Source of the DNA: Thozetella sp. PMI_491
Taxonomy: Eukaryota > Ascomycota > Sordariomycetes > Chaetosphaeriales > Chaetosphaeriaceae
NCBI GenBank assembly: GCA_021432635.1
Contig: MU270026.1
Location: forward strand, 1-64,000
DNA length: 64,000 bases
Direction: 5' to 3'
The position numbers and the translations under genes were made by a program. The notes under the pieces were generated by a model. The model was not told where the DNA came from. It did no database searches and saw nothing but the letters and a program-made list of their open reading frames with translations. Numbering within the stretch: the stretch's first letter is position 1; every line of letters begins with the position of its first letter. This document shows, piece by piece, positions 23,002 through 34,007 of the stretch.

Positions 23002-24156
23002 CTTTGCGGCTAGAGTAGAGTAGACAGCTTTGACAGAGGCGTTGAGGATAACCAGGGATCCAGACTCTCTGTTTACAGATGTCGGCTAAAGCGGGAAGAA
23101 ATTGAAAACTGAGGTACGATGACTTTTTAACGGAGAGTTGGTTGTGGGTGCCTTGATGTAGTATCGATGACTCTGGAGCTGGCATTTCTGCTTCTCGCCA
23201 AAGCTTATTCCTTGAAGCTCACCCACCAGTGTCCCCCCTCTCATCGACCTAGAACGGTAGATTAAACGAAACTGAGATGAATAACTATTTCCCCGACAAG
23301 GAATGTGCTTGCTCCGCCATGAGACGGTCCGAAGAGTCTGAAAACGTGGCAGGAGGCATACAGCGAGGCTTCCTAGCTTCACCAGCCTCATAGCACCACC
23401 AGGAGTGAGGAACCCCTAACACGGAGTTTCGGGAACTCCCTTGGACCGAGATTTATTCATCGCGTCGCCTTCGTGTCTCCTCGCCCGATTTGGTACTCTA
23501 CTCATGCCTGATCTTAGCATCAACCACCGCCCGAAGGGGGTTGTCCGGACAAGTACTTAAGTGCAAGGCATATTTTTTATATTTTATTATTGTTTTGTTT
23601 AACGCCTATCTTTTGTTTCTGTCGGTCTCAATTTCTCATTGGACGTATAGTTGGTTTCTTCAGGGATCATTCCAGCAGTTTTAGGTTTGCGGAGGTCCGA
23701 CATCTAGAATGATACTACGTGTTTTGGGCATGCGTTCATCCATTTGGGGCGCAGCATAAGGGCTATGCCACGGGCATTTGATGCACGGCCGTCGCCATCG
23801 GCCAAATGGCTGGCCACCTCCTGCAAGCTACAAGATACTTTACGTCATCACTAACAACTGTCATGGTTCGACTAAAAGCTTCCCAATGCGGCAGTCCAAC
23901 GAGAATTCTAAACCGGCCCGTTATGTGGCGGTGCCGCTATGGGCAGACTTCTCACGCACGGCCATTCTGGGAGTATTTACAGTATTTTTGGTGATAATTG
24001 ACTCAAGTTATAAAAGAACTCACATGAAGCGAGAAATGCCTCCAATAGTCCTCAGAACATCCACTACATGTCTCGGCCTGTAAGGAATCCCCATCCAATT
24101 GCAGCCATTAGTCACACAAATTTTCACGTTTCTTCATTAGTAGCAGAGTCGGGAAA
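23002..24156. promoter_or_regulatory. Divergent promoter region, DMATS / VAO-like
   Basis: These 1155 bases separate two divergently transcribed cluster genes and hold both promoters. They contain no gene I can support. Base composition is AT-rich around 23570-23650. Co-regulation of the pair from this region is plausible but not shown. Confidence 0.5.
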
Positions 24157-26026
24157 ATGTCGCCCTCGGCAACTTCCCCTACCAACGGTGCGAGCTCTGG
24201 GAAAGCTCCGGTGCCCCGCTTTCTTCCTCCCAACCTCACCATCCAAACGTTCCAGGATTTCGCCTCTCGACTCCAAGCCATTGTTGGCAAAGAAAATCTC
24301 TTCATCATCACAGTCGACACCCCCCTCGAGGATGGGGATTACCAGGTTACAGACTGCCAGACTCATGACATGCACTACTTGTACGACCGAGAAGAGTTTG
24401 TGGGCAGCTCTCTCGTACATCCCAAGTCTGTAGCAGATGTCCAAGAGGTAGTCAAGCTCTGCAACGAGTTCGTTGTCCCGGTATGGACATTCAGCAAAGG
24501 TCACAACATCGGCTACGGTGGTGCTGCCCCCCGCGTCAAGGGCAGTCTTGTCATGAACTTGGGCAAGCATCTCAACCGCATCCTCGAGGTCAACGCCGAC
24601 GATTGCTATGCGCTCGTCGAGCCCGGCGTGACATATCTTCAACTGCAGCAGTACCTTAATGACCACAAGCTCAACGATAAGGTCTGGCTGGATTCCCCGG
24701 AGCTGGGATACGGTTCCATTATTGGAAACGCACTTGACCATGGCGTCGGCTTCACGCCCTACGGCGACCACTGGATGATGCACTGCGGTATGGAGGTGAT
24801 TTTGGCCAACGGCCAGGTCGTCCGGACCGGTATGGGGGCTATGCAAAGCCCCGAGGGGCGCGTCCAGGCTAAGAATGGCGTCCCACCGGCGGACCAGCAG
24901 CCTAACGAGTGCTGGCAGCTGTTCCCCTACGGCTTCGGTCCCGTCAATGACGGCATCTTTTCTCAGAGCAATAATGGTATTGTGACTAAGATGGGAGTAT
25001 GGCTGATGCCCAATCCACACGGGTTCGAGCCGTTCATGGTCACATACGAGAAGGACGAGGATCTTGCCGCCGTTGTCGATATCATCCGCCCGCTCCGCGT
25101 GAGCATGGTGCTACAGAACGCCGCCAGCTTGCGGCACATCTCACTTGACGCTGCCCACTACCACCCGCGGACCAAATATACAGACGGTGGTCTAGATGTT
25201 CCGTTGACAGAAGCACAACTTGACGAAGCGGCAAAGATTGTTAACCTTGGACGTTGGGTCTACATCGGTGCCGTATACGGTCCGCCCCCGGTCCGCGAGG
25301 CCCTATTCGGGGTCATCAAGAAAGAGATGCTCCAGGTTCCGGGAAGCCGCTTCTTCAAGCTCGAGGATCGCAAGGAGGAGTTCAGCACGCTGCATTGCCG
25401 GTCTGAGACCATGATGGGTCTCCCTACTTGGGATGAGCTCCGTTGGCTGAACCAGTAAGCACTCGCCTGCTACAGGTTCCCGCCATAATGTCACTAACTC
25501 TATTTGACAGGTGGATCCCGAACTGCACCTTCCTCTCTTTCTCACCCATTTCCAAGGTGGACGGAAAGTCGGCGTGGAACCAATATAGCATGGCCAAGAA
25601 GCGCTTCGCTGAGGCCAAGCTGGACTACTTCGGTATCCTCAGCATTGGTATGAGGGAAATGCGTGAGTATACCATACTAATTGCAGTTTGATTGAGGACA
25701 CCTAGCTAAATATTTGCTCAGATAACGTGATCTGCGTCGTATACAACCGCGAAGATCCCGACATGCGGCGCCGCGCCCAGTGGCTTGTGCGTACCATGAT
25801 CAAGGATTGCGCCGACAACGGCTGGGGAGAGTTCCGCACACACATCGGACTGATGGACCAGGTGGCCAATACATACGACTTTAATGACCATGCTCTTATG
25901 AAGCTGAACGAGACCATCAAGAACGCCCTAGACCCCAACGGTATCTTGGCACCTGGTAAGAGCGGTGTGTGGCCGAAGAGCTACGACAAGAGCAAGTGGG
26001 CTCTAGGGGAGGACTACATCAAATAA
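24157..26026 (+). CDS. Vanillyl-alcohol-oxidase-like flavoprotein, altered active site
   Basis: Exons 24157-25454, 25511-25662 and 25722-26026 give 584 aa. The protein aligns end to end with vanillyl-alcohol oxidase (VAO). Shared blocks include GYGGAAPRV, NAxxxGVGxTPYGDHWMMH, LFPYGFGPxxDGxFSQSN, GIWLMPNP-like and DPNGIxAPGKSGVWP. These FAD oxidases (PP-loop fold) act on para-substituted phenols, often in peroxisomes. By-eye alignment to the Penicillium enzyme keeps the flavinylation base (His73), one phenolate tyrosine (Tyr120) and Arg522. It shows Glu182 where VAO has Asp170, Phe440 where VAO has the FAD-linking His422, and Phe521 where VAO has Tyr503. FAD is therefore probably not histidyl-bound and the substrate may differ. 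The gene is divergent from DMATS and likely a cluster oxidase. Confidence 0.9.
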
Positions 26027-26340
26027 GCGAAGAAACCAACGTTTCAACAGTTTAATTTACGTGTATATAGGGGATTTCCTAGTCATCTTCTCTAAAATGC
26101 AGACTATAAGCAAGTATTTATGGCGTGAAAGTAGATGTCCCTTATAGCAATGCTTGAAATGCCCTAGACTCGAATCTTTGCATCCTAGTTCCATTGCAGT
26201 TATAAGCCCGCTTTCATGGCATAGCCTAGTTTTGGGTTTCCAACTTATGAGATTCACCATCGAGTATTTTAGAGTTGTTCGATGATACACAGTGGGGTCC
26301 GGCTGATAATGCACATTGTGGCGTGTTCTTCCTCTGGCTC
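26027..26340. other. Intergenic, convergent 3' ends
   Basis: About 310 bases following the VAO-like stop codon and the end of the decayed membrane-protein gene. Nothing was recognised. Confidence 0.5.
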
Positions 26341-27499
26341 TTAGTCCTTCTTGGTGACGGACCCGAATTGCTCTCTGCGCTCTACTACGCACGGACGGAA
26401 GTGAAAGAACACTGTGGAGACTACAATGGCCTTCTCCGGAGTGACCAAGGCAAAGAGAAACCACAGGAACGGGAGATATAGCCACAAGAGATAAGCCCGT
26501 CTCCAGCATGGTGAAAAATAACGATGCAGTAATTGCGCTTAAGAGATCGAGTTGATTAGCTTAAATTGAGACGAGAGGTCTGATATCAAGGGATTCGCGA
26601 TTAAGTTCTCTATCGTGATTCACGAAGTAAGCTGGGCCCTCAATCTCAATCTCGATATACTGCACCATGCGAGCGATAGAGGTGCCGAAGCCGATACAGG
26701 CCAAGAGGAAAATGCCGAGTATGGCAAGTCTTTTCGACCGTGGTCCGTGAAGCTGTAAGATGGAAGAGATTGGAAGAAGTAGGATCCAAGTATCAAGCAA
26801 GAAGTCGGAAACAGCAAATCCGTAGAGGAAGGGAAAGGATAAGGTGCAATATCGCAATAGCTGCCATCCCAGACCGCGGAGAAGTGGGCACCACACTAGA
26901 AGCCGGTCAAAAACTGGAAGACGATGAGCCACAGGATCATTATGATTATTGTAACAAGGGTGGCCATGTTGAGGTAGCGAAGTCTCCCGCTGATGCAAAA
27001 GACACGCCGGTAGAAGAAGATGGCACTGAGCTCTATGCAGGTCAGAGAGGTGGTGCTCAAGACATCCCATGCAATGTGATACTCGCTCATGTTACTAGCG
27101 GAGATAGATGAATACCGTAAGCGGGTTGTACTTTACTCGGAATTTCACCTGCCGCGGCCGGCAAAAAGTCATAGCTAACAATCCCGTTGCTAACTACTAC
27201 AAAGTCAGCAAGTCGCGTTGACAACATGCGGAGCAAGACCGCGGAAGCAACACACTGATGAAAGAGACTACTACGGGCCCAACGAATGAGATCTACAAGG
27301 ATTACAAATTTTCAGCAAGATGGATTACTCTAGCTTTCATCTAAATGCTTACCAGACTTTTAACGGCTAGCACATCGTCAGCCATAAACAACACCTGCTG
27401 CCTCCTACGCGCCACTAATCGAAGCCCAACGGCGATAGATGAAACCCCCAGAAGACTTCCGCAGATCGTAAGGACTCCATCTTTAGACTGACTAGACAT
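26341..27499 (-). pseudogene. Decayed rhodopsin-domain (Pth11-like) membrane protein
   Basis: Pieces of a seven-helix fungal integral membrane protein are recognisable on the minus strand. They begin with MSSQSKDGVLTICG and reach MADDVLA at 27499-27353. Then come the SAIFFYRRVFC block with following helix (about 27010) and a DFLLDTWILLLPI helix (about 26800). At the end, TMLETGLSLVA and LPFLWFLFALVTPEK (26510-26420) should be continuous but lie in different frames, which implies a one- or two-base indel. The segment between 27300 and 27100 also cannot be joined in frame by plausible splice sites. The last stop (TAA) is at 26341. I call it a pseudogene; a sequencing error at the indel would be the alternative. 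An intact relative lies at 31361-32799. Confidence 0.55.
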
Positions 27500-28257
27500 G
27501 ATGAGACCAAGAGACTCTGATTAATTCAAGACTTGAAGATAGGGACAAGGTGAACTCATGGGATCGTCGACAGGGATAGGGCATGGGAGTTGGTGAGTTC
27601 GGATCAAGCGACTGACAAAAGTTGGCATTCTATGCCCGGGATACTAGCATATCAAGCCAGTCACTGGTACGATGGGGCCTAGAAGTCCTCCAATGATCCG
27701 TCGTCGGATAGAGTATGGCCCTTCGCCTTGAAGCGATTTTGGATCTTCTGTCGAAGTGGAGACTAGCGACCACGCACTGGGGGGGCGATGGGCCGAATGC
27801 CCTCCGATGTCAAAGTCCCCGTGTGGCAAAGTGCAGATATATATTAAATGGTACACCAGGGATCGATTCAATTGGTTATCGAGGTAAGCAAGTAATCAAT
27901 GAGCTGTACGTTGATAGGGATGTCGGTAGTGTAAAGAATCTATGCTTCCGTGATATTTGGGGGCCGTCTTGGCATAAATCGGCATCTTCCTTTCACCCCT
28001 ATCCTCTAGCTAATATGAGTGCAACATCTCTTGGTTTTCGAAGTCCAGCTGGAAACACATTTGATCTACAGTTAGCAGCATAATCCCGGTAAATTTTGCT
28101 AGAGCCTTGTTTCGTCACTTGTTAGTGCCTGCTGCCAAATGTAGAGCAAATCTGTCCGGGATTCCTCTATCAGAACAGTGCGCGTCTCTCAGATAGCCTT
28201 CCGTTATCTCCGCTCCGCCCCTATACGCTTGCGGATACCTCCTCTCGAGACGCAACA
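27500..28257. other. Intergenic
   Basis: About 760 bases between the decayed membrane-protein gene and the divergent alpha/beta hydrolase. No gene, repeat or RNA was recognised. Confidence 0.5.
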
Positions 28258-29328
28258 ATGCCGGAAGCTCCTAGCATGGAAGGTAGGATCCCTTTCAAGA
28301 TTCCTGGAGATAATGATACCCCTTGCTTTACCTACTACAAGGCTTACGGCAACCTATCGAGCGGCGCACCACCGGTTGTGGTTCTCCACGGAGGGCCGGG
28401 TGCTGGCCATGAGTATCTACTTTCCTTCGCGAACCTCTGGCTGCAATACGGCATACCCGTAGTGTTTTACGATCAAATTGGCTGCGGATCCTCGACTCAC
28501 CTCCGGCAAAGAGCCGGCGACAAAGCTTTCTGGCAAGAGTCTTTATTCATTGCCGAGCTAGACAATCTGCTTGATTTTCTGAACCTACGGGATGGTCCTG
28601 GGTTCCACCTCCTTGGTCAGAGCTGGGGGGGCATGCTCGCGGCTGCTTTCGCTGCGAGTCAACCGCGCGGATTGCAGAGACTCGTATTGGCCAGCGGACT
28701 GGCTAGCCAGGAACTTTCCATGCAAGGCGTAAAATTGCGCAGGGCGGAGCTACCTGTCGATATCCAGAGAGTACTGGACAAGCATGAGCGAGATGGTGAT
28801 TACGAGAACCCAGCTTACCAGGAAGCATTGATGGTTTTCAACAAGACCTTTTTATGCCGAGAGGACCCGCTCCCGCCCGACTTGATACAAGCATTTAAGA
28901 ATCTGAGTGAGGACAAGACGGTTTACGGAGCAATGTAGGTATTGGATTACTCATTTCTTTCTCCTTTACTTGGTTTCACTCGTAGCGATACCTTGTCGCA
29001 CAGATTCAATGAACTCTGAAATAGCAGCCACTTATCTCCGTTGTCATCTAGGAACGGTCCCTCGCTTCTAGTGCGTAACGGCTCATTGCTAGGCTGGACA
29101 AGCATTCCACGCCTCCCGCGCATCACCGCGCCCACTCTAGTCTACAATGGAGAGTACGACACGTCGCACGACATAGGTCAGATTCCATTTTTCGAGCTTA
29201 TACCGCGTGTACGGTGGATTACCTTTGCAAACGGGAGTCATATGTGTCATGTCGAGGGCCATCTTAGAGACAGAGTTTTGAAAGTAGTGGGGGGATTTCT
29301 CACACAGGAAAGCACTGTTTCTGACTAA
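28258..29328 (+). CDS. Proline-iminopeptidase-like alpha/beta hydrolase (S33)
   Basis: Exons 28258-28934 and 29052-29328 give 317 aa, the S33 family size. The oxyanion motif VVVLHGGPGAGHEY is at about residue 41. YDQIGCGSS and the nucleophile elbow GQSWGGMLAAAFA follow (Ser about 125). After the intron, LVYNGEYD supplies the acid Asp and NGSHMCHVE the His, so the triad is complete only when the 117-nt intron is removed. HGGPG plus YDQ-x-GCG-S is the fingerprint of prolyl iminopeptidases and related fungal cluster hydrolases. It lacks a signal peptide and is probably cytosolic. It lies 2.2 kb from the VAO-like gene and could be a cluster member or a housekeeping peptidase. Confidence 0.88.
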
Positions 29329-29749
29329 AATGTCACTCTTGAGTGCCTTGGCTTAACCATAGATGCTTGAGGGGATGTGAAGCATTACAAATATATAATA
29401 GCAATGGGAACCTCAAAGTTCGGAGCATTGGCAGTTTACAGCTCTGCAAGAGACTCTGGATGGGGATTCTCTCCGCTATCGTACAGAGTATCTCACGTGA
29501 CCAGATTCATGGCTGCTCACTAGGAATGCTGTGGGGCGGCTCTGGAAAATTTCCCTGGTGGCATTCATGACTTGCTATCCGGGCTGCGCCTTGCACACTT
29601 TGCGCTCGCAGCGTTTTTTCCCTTTGATCGCGTGTATTCCGGAGAATATCTAGCCAAGCAACGACAACTTTCCTACTTGGCCTGCCGCGGCTGGAGACCA
29701 CACTAGCAGAGTAGTCTACCATGGGCCCCTGCTCACCACATCATGCACA
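29329..29749. other. Intergenic
   Basis: About 420 bases between two co-directional genes, holding the hydrolase 3' end and the methyltransferase promoter. Nothing else seen. Confidence 0.5.
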
Positions 29750-31147
29750 ATGTCCTTCCTTCCGAATTCGTATGACAGCCGGGATAGATACACCGAAGAG
29801 TTATGCAGTTTCATAGCTACGCCTCTCATCCGACAAATCACGGGTGGCATTCACGTTAATGACGCTCTGGTCTACAACGCCTGGGAAGCCCTCCCAGAAG
29901 AATGGGCTACGTGGTGGTCTTTATGGCCTGACCATCGTCTAGCACAGCAGGATCTTATCGATAGCATCGACGAGGACTTCGTATTAGAATCGAGTGATCG
30001 CAAGATTCAGTCGCAGCCGGCGCAAAGTCGGCCAGAGACGCTGACCACCTGGCTGAGCACGCTCAGGTCACTCGCACTTCCAAGGTGCCAGCGAGAGGGT
30101 TCAACGGTTCCCCTGCCCGGAGTCCTACGTGACCGTATGAAGACAAAGAAAATTGCGGAGATTTCGAGGGCAGTAGCCTATATTCAGGATATCTGCCAGA
30201 GCAGAAACATCACCCATATCGTCGACATGGGTTCCGGACAGGGTTACCTCTCCGTTAGCCTTGCTTACCTCTTCCCACAGCTGCGAGTCCTAGCGATTGA
30301 TGGCAGCAAGTCACAGGTCGCGGGCTCGCAAGCGTTTGCTGCATCTCTCGGTCTATCGGAGAGCAGACTAAGACATGTAGTTCACTGGATCGATGGCACC
30401 TCCACCCTGGATACTATGATCGAGGAATGGGCCGGCCCGGAGAAGTGCATGCTCGTTGGTCTTCATGCTTGTGGAAGCTTGGCGGAGCACATGATTCGGT
30501 ACTTTACGACAGTACCTTCTATTGTGTCTCTAGCTGCCATAGGCTGTTGCTACAATCACATAGTCGCTCGATCCGCCAGCCATCCGTCGGGCTTCCCAAT
30601 CAGCTTGGCATTGAGGCAGCACAACGTCGCGTTAAGCCCGACAGCATTGATGACGGGCTGCCAGGCGCCAAACAATTGGGAGAAACGAGATACAGAAGCA
30701 GCACTGCCCCCAGAGAAATCGGCATTTGGAAAACGGCGTGTGTATCGTGCAATCATGGAGAAACTCCTCTTTGACAAAGGTATCAAAGTTGACACAGATA
30801 CGAGACCGGCTTGGGGGACTAGAAAGGGGGATCTTGTTGACTTCACAACATTTGCGCGCAGAGCGATGGACTGCTTGGCCATCAACTACGAGAAAATCTC
30901 AACTGAAGAATTGGTGGCCTATGAGGAGCGATATAGGAAGTGTGAAGGACAAATCGCGATCTTATGGACGCTCAGTGTTCTCTGCTGCAAAATTGTAGAG
31001 AGCGTGATTGCACTGGATCGGTACTGGTACCTCGTTGAGCAGAGTGCAGACCAAGTGGACATCGTACCGATTTTCGATTTCAAGGTCTCACCTCGAAATT
31101 TGATGATAGTGGCCGAGAAGAAGGATCTTGAACTTCAACGAGCATGA
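29750..31147 (+). CDS. METTL25/RRNAD1-like SAM-dependent methyltransferase
   Basis: This is a single-exon gene of 465 aa. The Rossmann motif I HIVDMGSGQGYLSVSLAYLF is at about residues 156-175. VLAIDGSKSQV (motif II acidic Asp) follows, and VGLHACGSLAEHMIRYF (about 235-251) is the diagnostic block of the METTL25/RRNAD1 family. AAIGCCYNHI is also typical. The N-terminal 110 residues hold the PEEWATWW motif seen in that family. These proteins are conserved from fungi to animals; METTL25-type proteins have been linked to ribosome or translation-factor methylation, but the fungal role is not settled. ATG 29750 is the first in frame. The gene is likely housekeeping and marks a possible edge of the biosynthetic cluster. 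Confidence 0.85.
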   Translation: MSFLPNSYDSRDRYTEELCSFIATPLIRQITGGIHVNDALVYNAWEALPEEWATWWSLWPDHRLAQQDLIDSIDEDFVLESSDRKIQSQPAQSRPETLTTWLSTLRSLALPRCQREGSTVPLPGVLRDRMKTKKIAEISRAVAYIQDICQSRNITHIVDMGSGQGYLSVSLAYLFPQLRVLAIDGSKSQVAGSQAFAASLGLSESRLRHVVHWIDGTSTLDTMIEEWAGPEKCMLVGLHACGSLAEHMIRYFTTVPSIVSLAAIGCCYNHIVARSASHPSGFPISLALRQHNVALSPTALMTGCQAPNNWEKRDTEAALPPEKSAFGKRRVYRAIMEKLLFDKGIKVDTDTRPAWGTRKGDLVDFTTFARRAMDCLAINYEKISTEELVAYEERYRKCEGQIAILWTLSVLCCKIVESVIALDRYWYLVEQSADQVDIVPIFDFKVSPRNLMIVAEKKDLELQRA

Positions 31148-31360
31148 ATTTCTTCAATGTCCTACTTGTTCTCCTAATGTTCATATGGGTCCATATTTAC
31201 CACCCCTGAAGATCACTATGTTAGCTCTAGGTATGTAGCATATTGCAGTCAGCAGTCTATACAGTCAAGAAACTTCCGGCCCGGCTAATTGTTTATTTTT
31301 AGATTCCAGCATACGCTCTATTTCTTGCATTGTATTCTTTATATGCCATCTATGGAATGG

Positions 31361-32799
31361 TCACTGTCGTACCCGCTCTGACCTGACGGTGGTCTCGTTC
31401 TTCACGAAAATAGCGCGCATATTGTCCTCGGGCGATGTCCGCCCAACTTCAACTGGATCCATGTTGCCGGTCGAGATGAGCGTTCGAATTCCATGCGGTT
31501 GGTCGTGGATGTCTTCCTCGCTCAGAGGGGTGGCGTCTCGTTCCACAGCGGCAAGTTCTCGGGTAGAGTCGTTGTCGGCAATTCCGTTCTTGCTGCTTTT
31601 TACCGTGACGGAACGCATTTTGACGAACGATATCGGTTTGCTTGGATTGTATTGATCGCGGCTTGAGCGACCAGAACTGAGTCCCAGTCGCTGCAGAGCA
31701 ATCTTGAATATAGGTCGCAACATCGGAAGACATGCTACGAAATGAATAAGCAAGTGCACTTAGTCTCCCTGGATAAATACGGGCAAGGTACTAACCAGAG
31801 AAGACAGCCAGGTTGACTTCCACCGAGGCCCAAATCATGATACCGGCGACATTGAAGGGTAGCTCTGGATTTGAGGCGTCAAACTGCCTGGACAAGACCA
31901 GAACGACGATTGAGGCCACGCAAACGCTGTTTCATCAATACATTAGCCCAGTTCAATTTGCTTAGGGGTGTGGGGAATCTGATAGAATTACGCACAAGAT
32001 GCCGAAGCAGAACATGCTTGCAACACCGATCTTCTGGTGAGTCCGAAGCTGAAGCTTTCGGATCTGAAGGATCGGCAGCACGATTATGCAAATATCCAGA
32101 ACCAAGTGGGCCAGGACACTCCAGAAAAAGAACTCCGAGTCATTAATGCTGCAGGTTGCACCTTGTATGTTTTCCCAGAAAGCTTGCGGCGGTATGCAGT
32201 GAAAGATGGCGATGAATGTCTGCATCCGGTTAGCAAATGGCAAAAATGCTGCCAATTGGGCAGGATCCTCTTACTCTCAAGGCAAGCCAAAGTACCGAGC
32301 AGACAGCCAAGGTGATGATGGGTAACCTGATGCCTGATGTGCTGAAGAGGCGCCAGTAGAAACTCAAGATGGAAAACTTGGAAAATGCCAGCGAGGTCGC
32401 ATAGGAAAGCTCTAAGAAATAGAGATACATTCGAGAAGCTCGAAGGGCGTCATTCGTACTCAAGTCGATTTGGTCGAGCGTTTTGCCGAGACCAGCTTTT
32501 TCGGTCCCTAGAACATGTCAGGAATAACCTCAATTCACAAACGGCGATACGTACATAACACCATCAATGCACACCAAGTGAGGGCGAACAACTAGTCAGG
32601 CAATGTAGTCAGAAAATAGTCTTTCATGCAGCCAGGGAACGGTCTCACGCACGTATGCTATGAGAACAAAACAGTCATCGACACCAAACTGCACTCTCGT
32701 TAAGATTCGGGCGAATAAACGCAAGACCAAGGTGATCGTCGCGGCGGCTAGGGTGATAAATAAAGCAGAATAGATGTTAGCCGTTAGAGCCGTCGCCAT
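31361..32799 (-). CDS. Rhodopsin-domain (Pth11-like) integral membrane protein
   Basis: Six minus-strand exons, 32799-32653, 32591-32555, 32507-32275, 32219-31996, 31926-31796 and 31734-31361, give 381 aa. All introns are GT/AG and in phase. I start at ATG 32799; the frame upstream has no ATG. Seven hydrophobic segments are visible. Family landmarks are FGVDDCFVLIAY, FSKFSILSFYWRLF, LDICIIVLPI and the end ACLPMLRPIF followed by a polar cytosolic tail of about 110 residues. The family includes Pth11-like receptors and many uncharacterised plasma-membrane proteins. There is no CFEM domain at the N-terminus. Ligand and role are unknown. Confidence 0.85.
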
Positions 32800-34007
32800 G
32801 TTGAACAATACTTCCCCAGGGTACGTGAAGACAGGAATGCTCGATGGAAAGAAACGAGGAACTCCCACGGAGTTTGTGGGGAATAGACATGCATAAGAGA
32901 TTCAAGCACCGCGTTCGGTGGGGTGAGGGTCTGCTTGGGTTCATGTCACCTTATTTCGAAGGAAAGTGCCGAGGGGGTTTCGAAATTCGGGGTATATCTG
33001 GAGTGCAACGGAGGCTCCAGCGTCCGTGGTCGCTGATTCTTACTGGGGGTTCCATGATCTGACTGTAAGATGTCATGGATTGTAGGGACTAGCCAACGAA
33101 TCTTCCCCGGAATAACCTGGTATCCCTCGAACGACGGCCAAGAACGGCTAACCGATCGTCCGGCCCATTTCTGCCAACACTAAGCTTGAAAGCACCAGGA
33201 TCTTCGGCCGCCAATCGTAGTTCAGATGTGCTCGGACTCCGGTACTGGGGAGTTCCTGGAGCCGTCTCTAGCGGCATCCAAGGCGCCCTGCCGATTCGCT
33301 AATCCAGCGTAGCTCGGACTGTAGCACTAGTGGCGTATTGTCGCGCCTCATAGTTTCAAATCAGGTTGTGAACTTCACTAGCGCTGCCCTAGATCAGAAT
33401 GGCGGCCACCCGTTTGGCTCAGTGATTCAGCTCGGGCTGATCGCACTCTTGGTACCTGGGGAGCTAGGTATTAGCAAATAACGGCATGGATGCAGCGCAC
33501 AGAAGGGCCTTGGTCCCAAGCCGGCCAAGAAGGGGTTGATAGATGAGGTCCCTTGCAATCTGCCCTTGGGCCTTTCTAGCAGGTGCTATGATCTTCGAAG
33601 AGGCTTCTAGTTCGGTGCTATCTTAGGCTTTATGAAGCGTCAATTGGGCCAGGTAGGTACCTAGACACCGGTTTCGTATGGTATGAACCCTTGTATTGGC
33701 ACGATCAAAGGGCAAAGCACGAGGTCACCGTTGGCACGGCCATCACCCTAATCTTGATGGGGACTTGGCACTAAGAATGATCGGGTGACTTCAGTCTCAA
33801 CATTGTATTAATGTACGGTGAAATTACGAATAAGACTGGAAAATTCCGTAATCTCTGGCCAGCCGGAGCTGGAATGGCGCACTTCCTAGACCAAGTATCT
33901 AGGTGATGTTGCCTCGTCCTATTTCGTCTAGGCAGGCAGGAAGGCAGGCAGGCAGGCAGACCGCTTAGGCAAAGTTCTGTGTGTCTGTTTCTGCAGCATG
34001 TTTGGGG
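32800..34007. other. Intergenic
   Basis: About 1.2 kb upstream of the membrane-protein gene and downstream of the phosphatase fusion. Apart from a short GGCA microsatellite, no gene or repeat was recognised. Confidence 0.5.
33931..33959. repeat. GGCA tetranucleotide microsatellite
   Basis: About seven GGCA units, one of them imperfect (GGAA), lie in non-coding DNA upstream of the fusion gene's 3' end. This is a simple repeat with no evident function. Confidence 0.8.
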
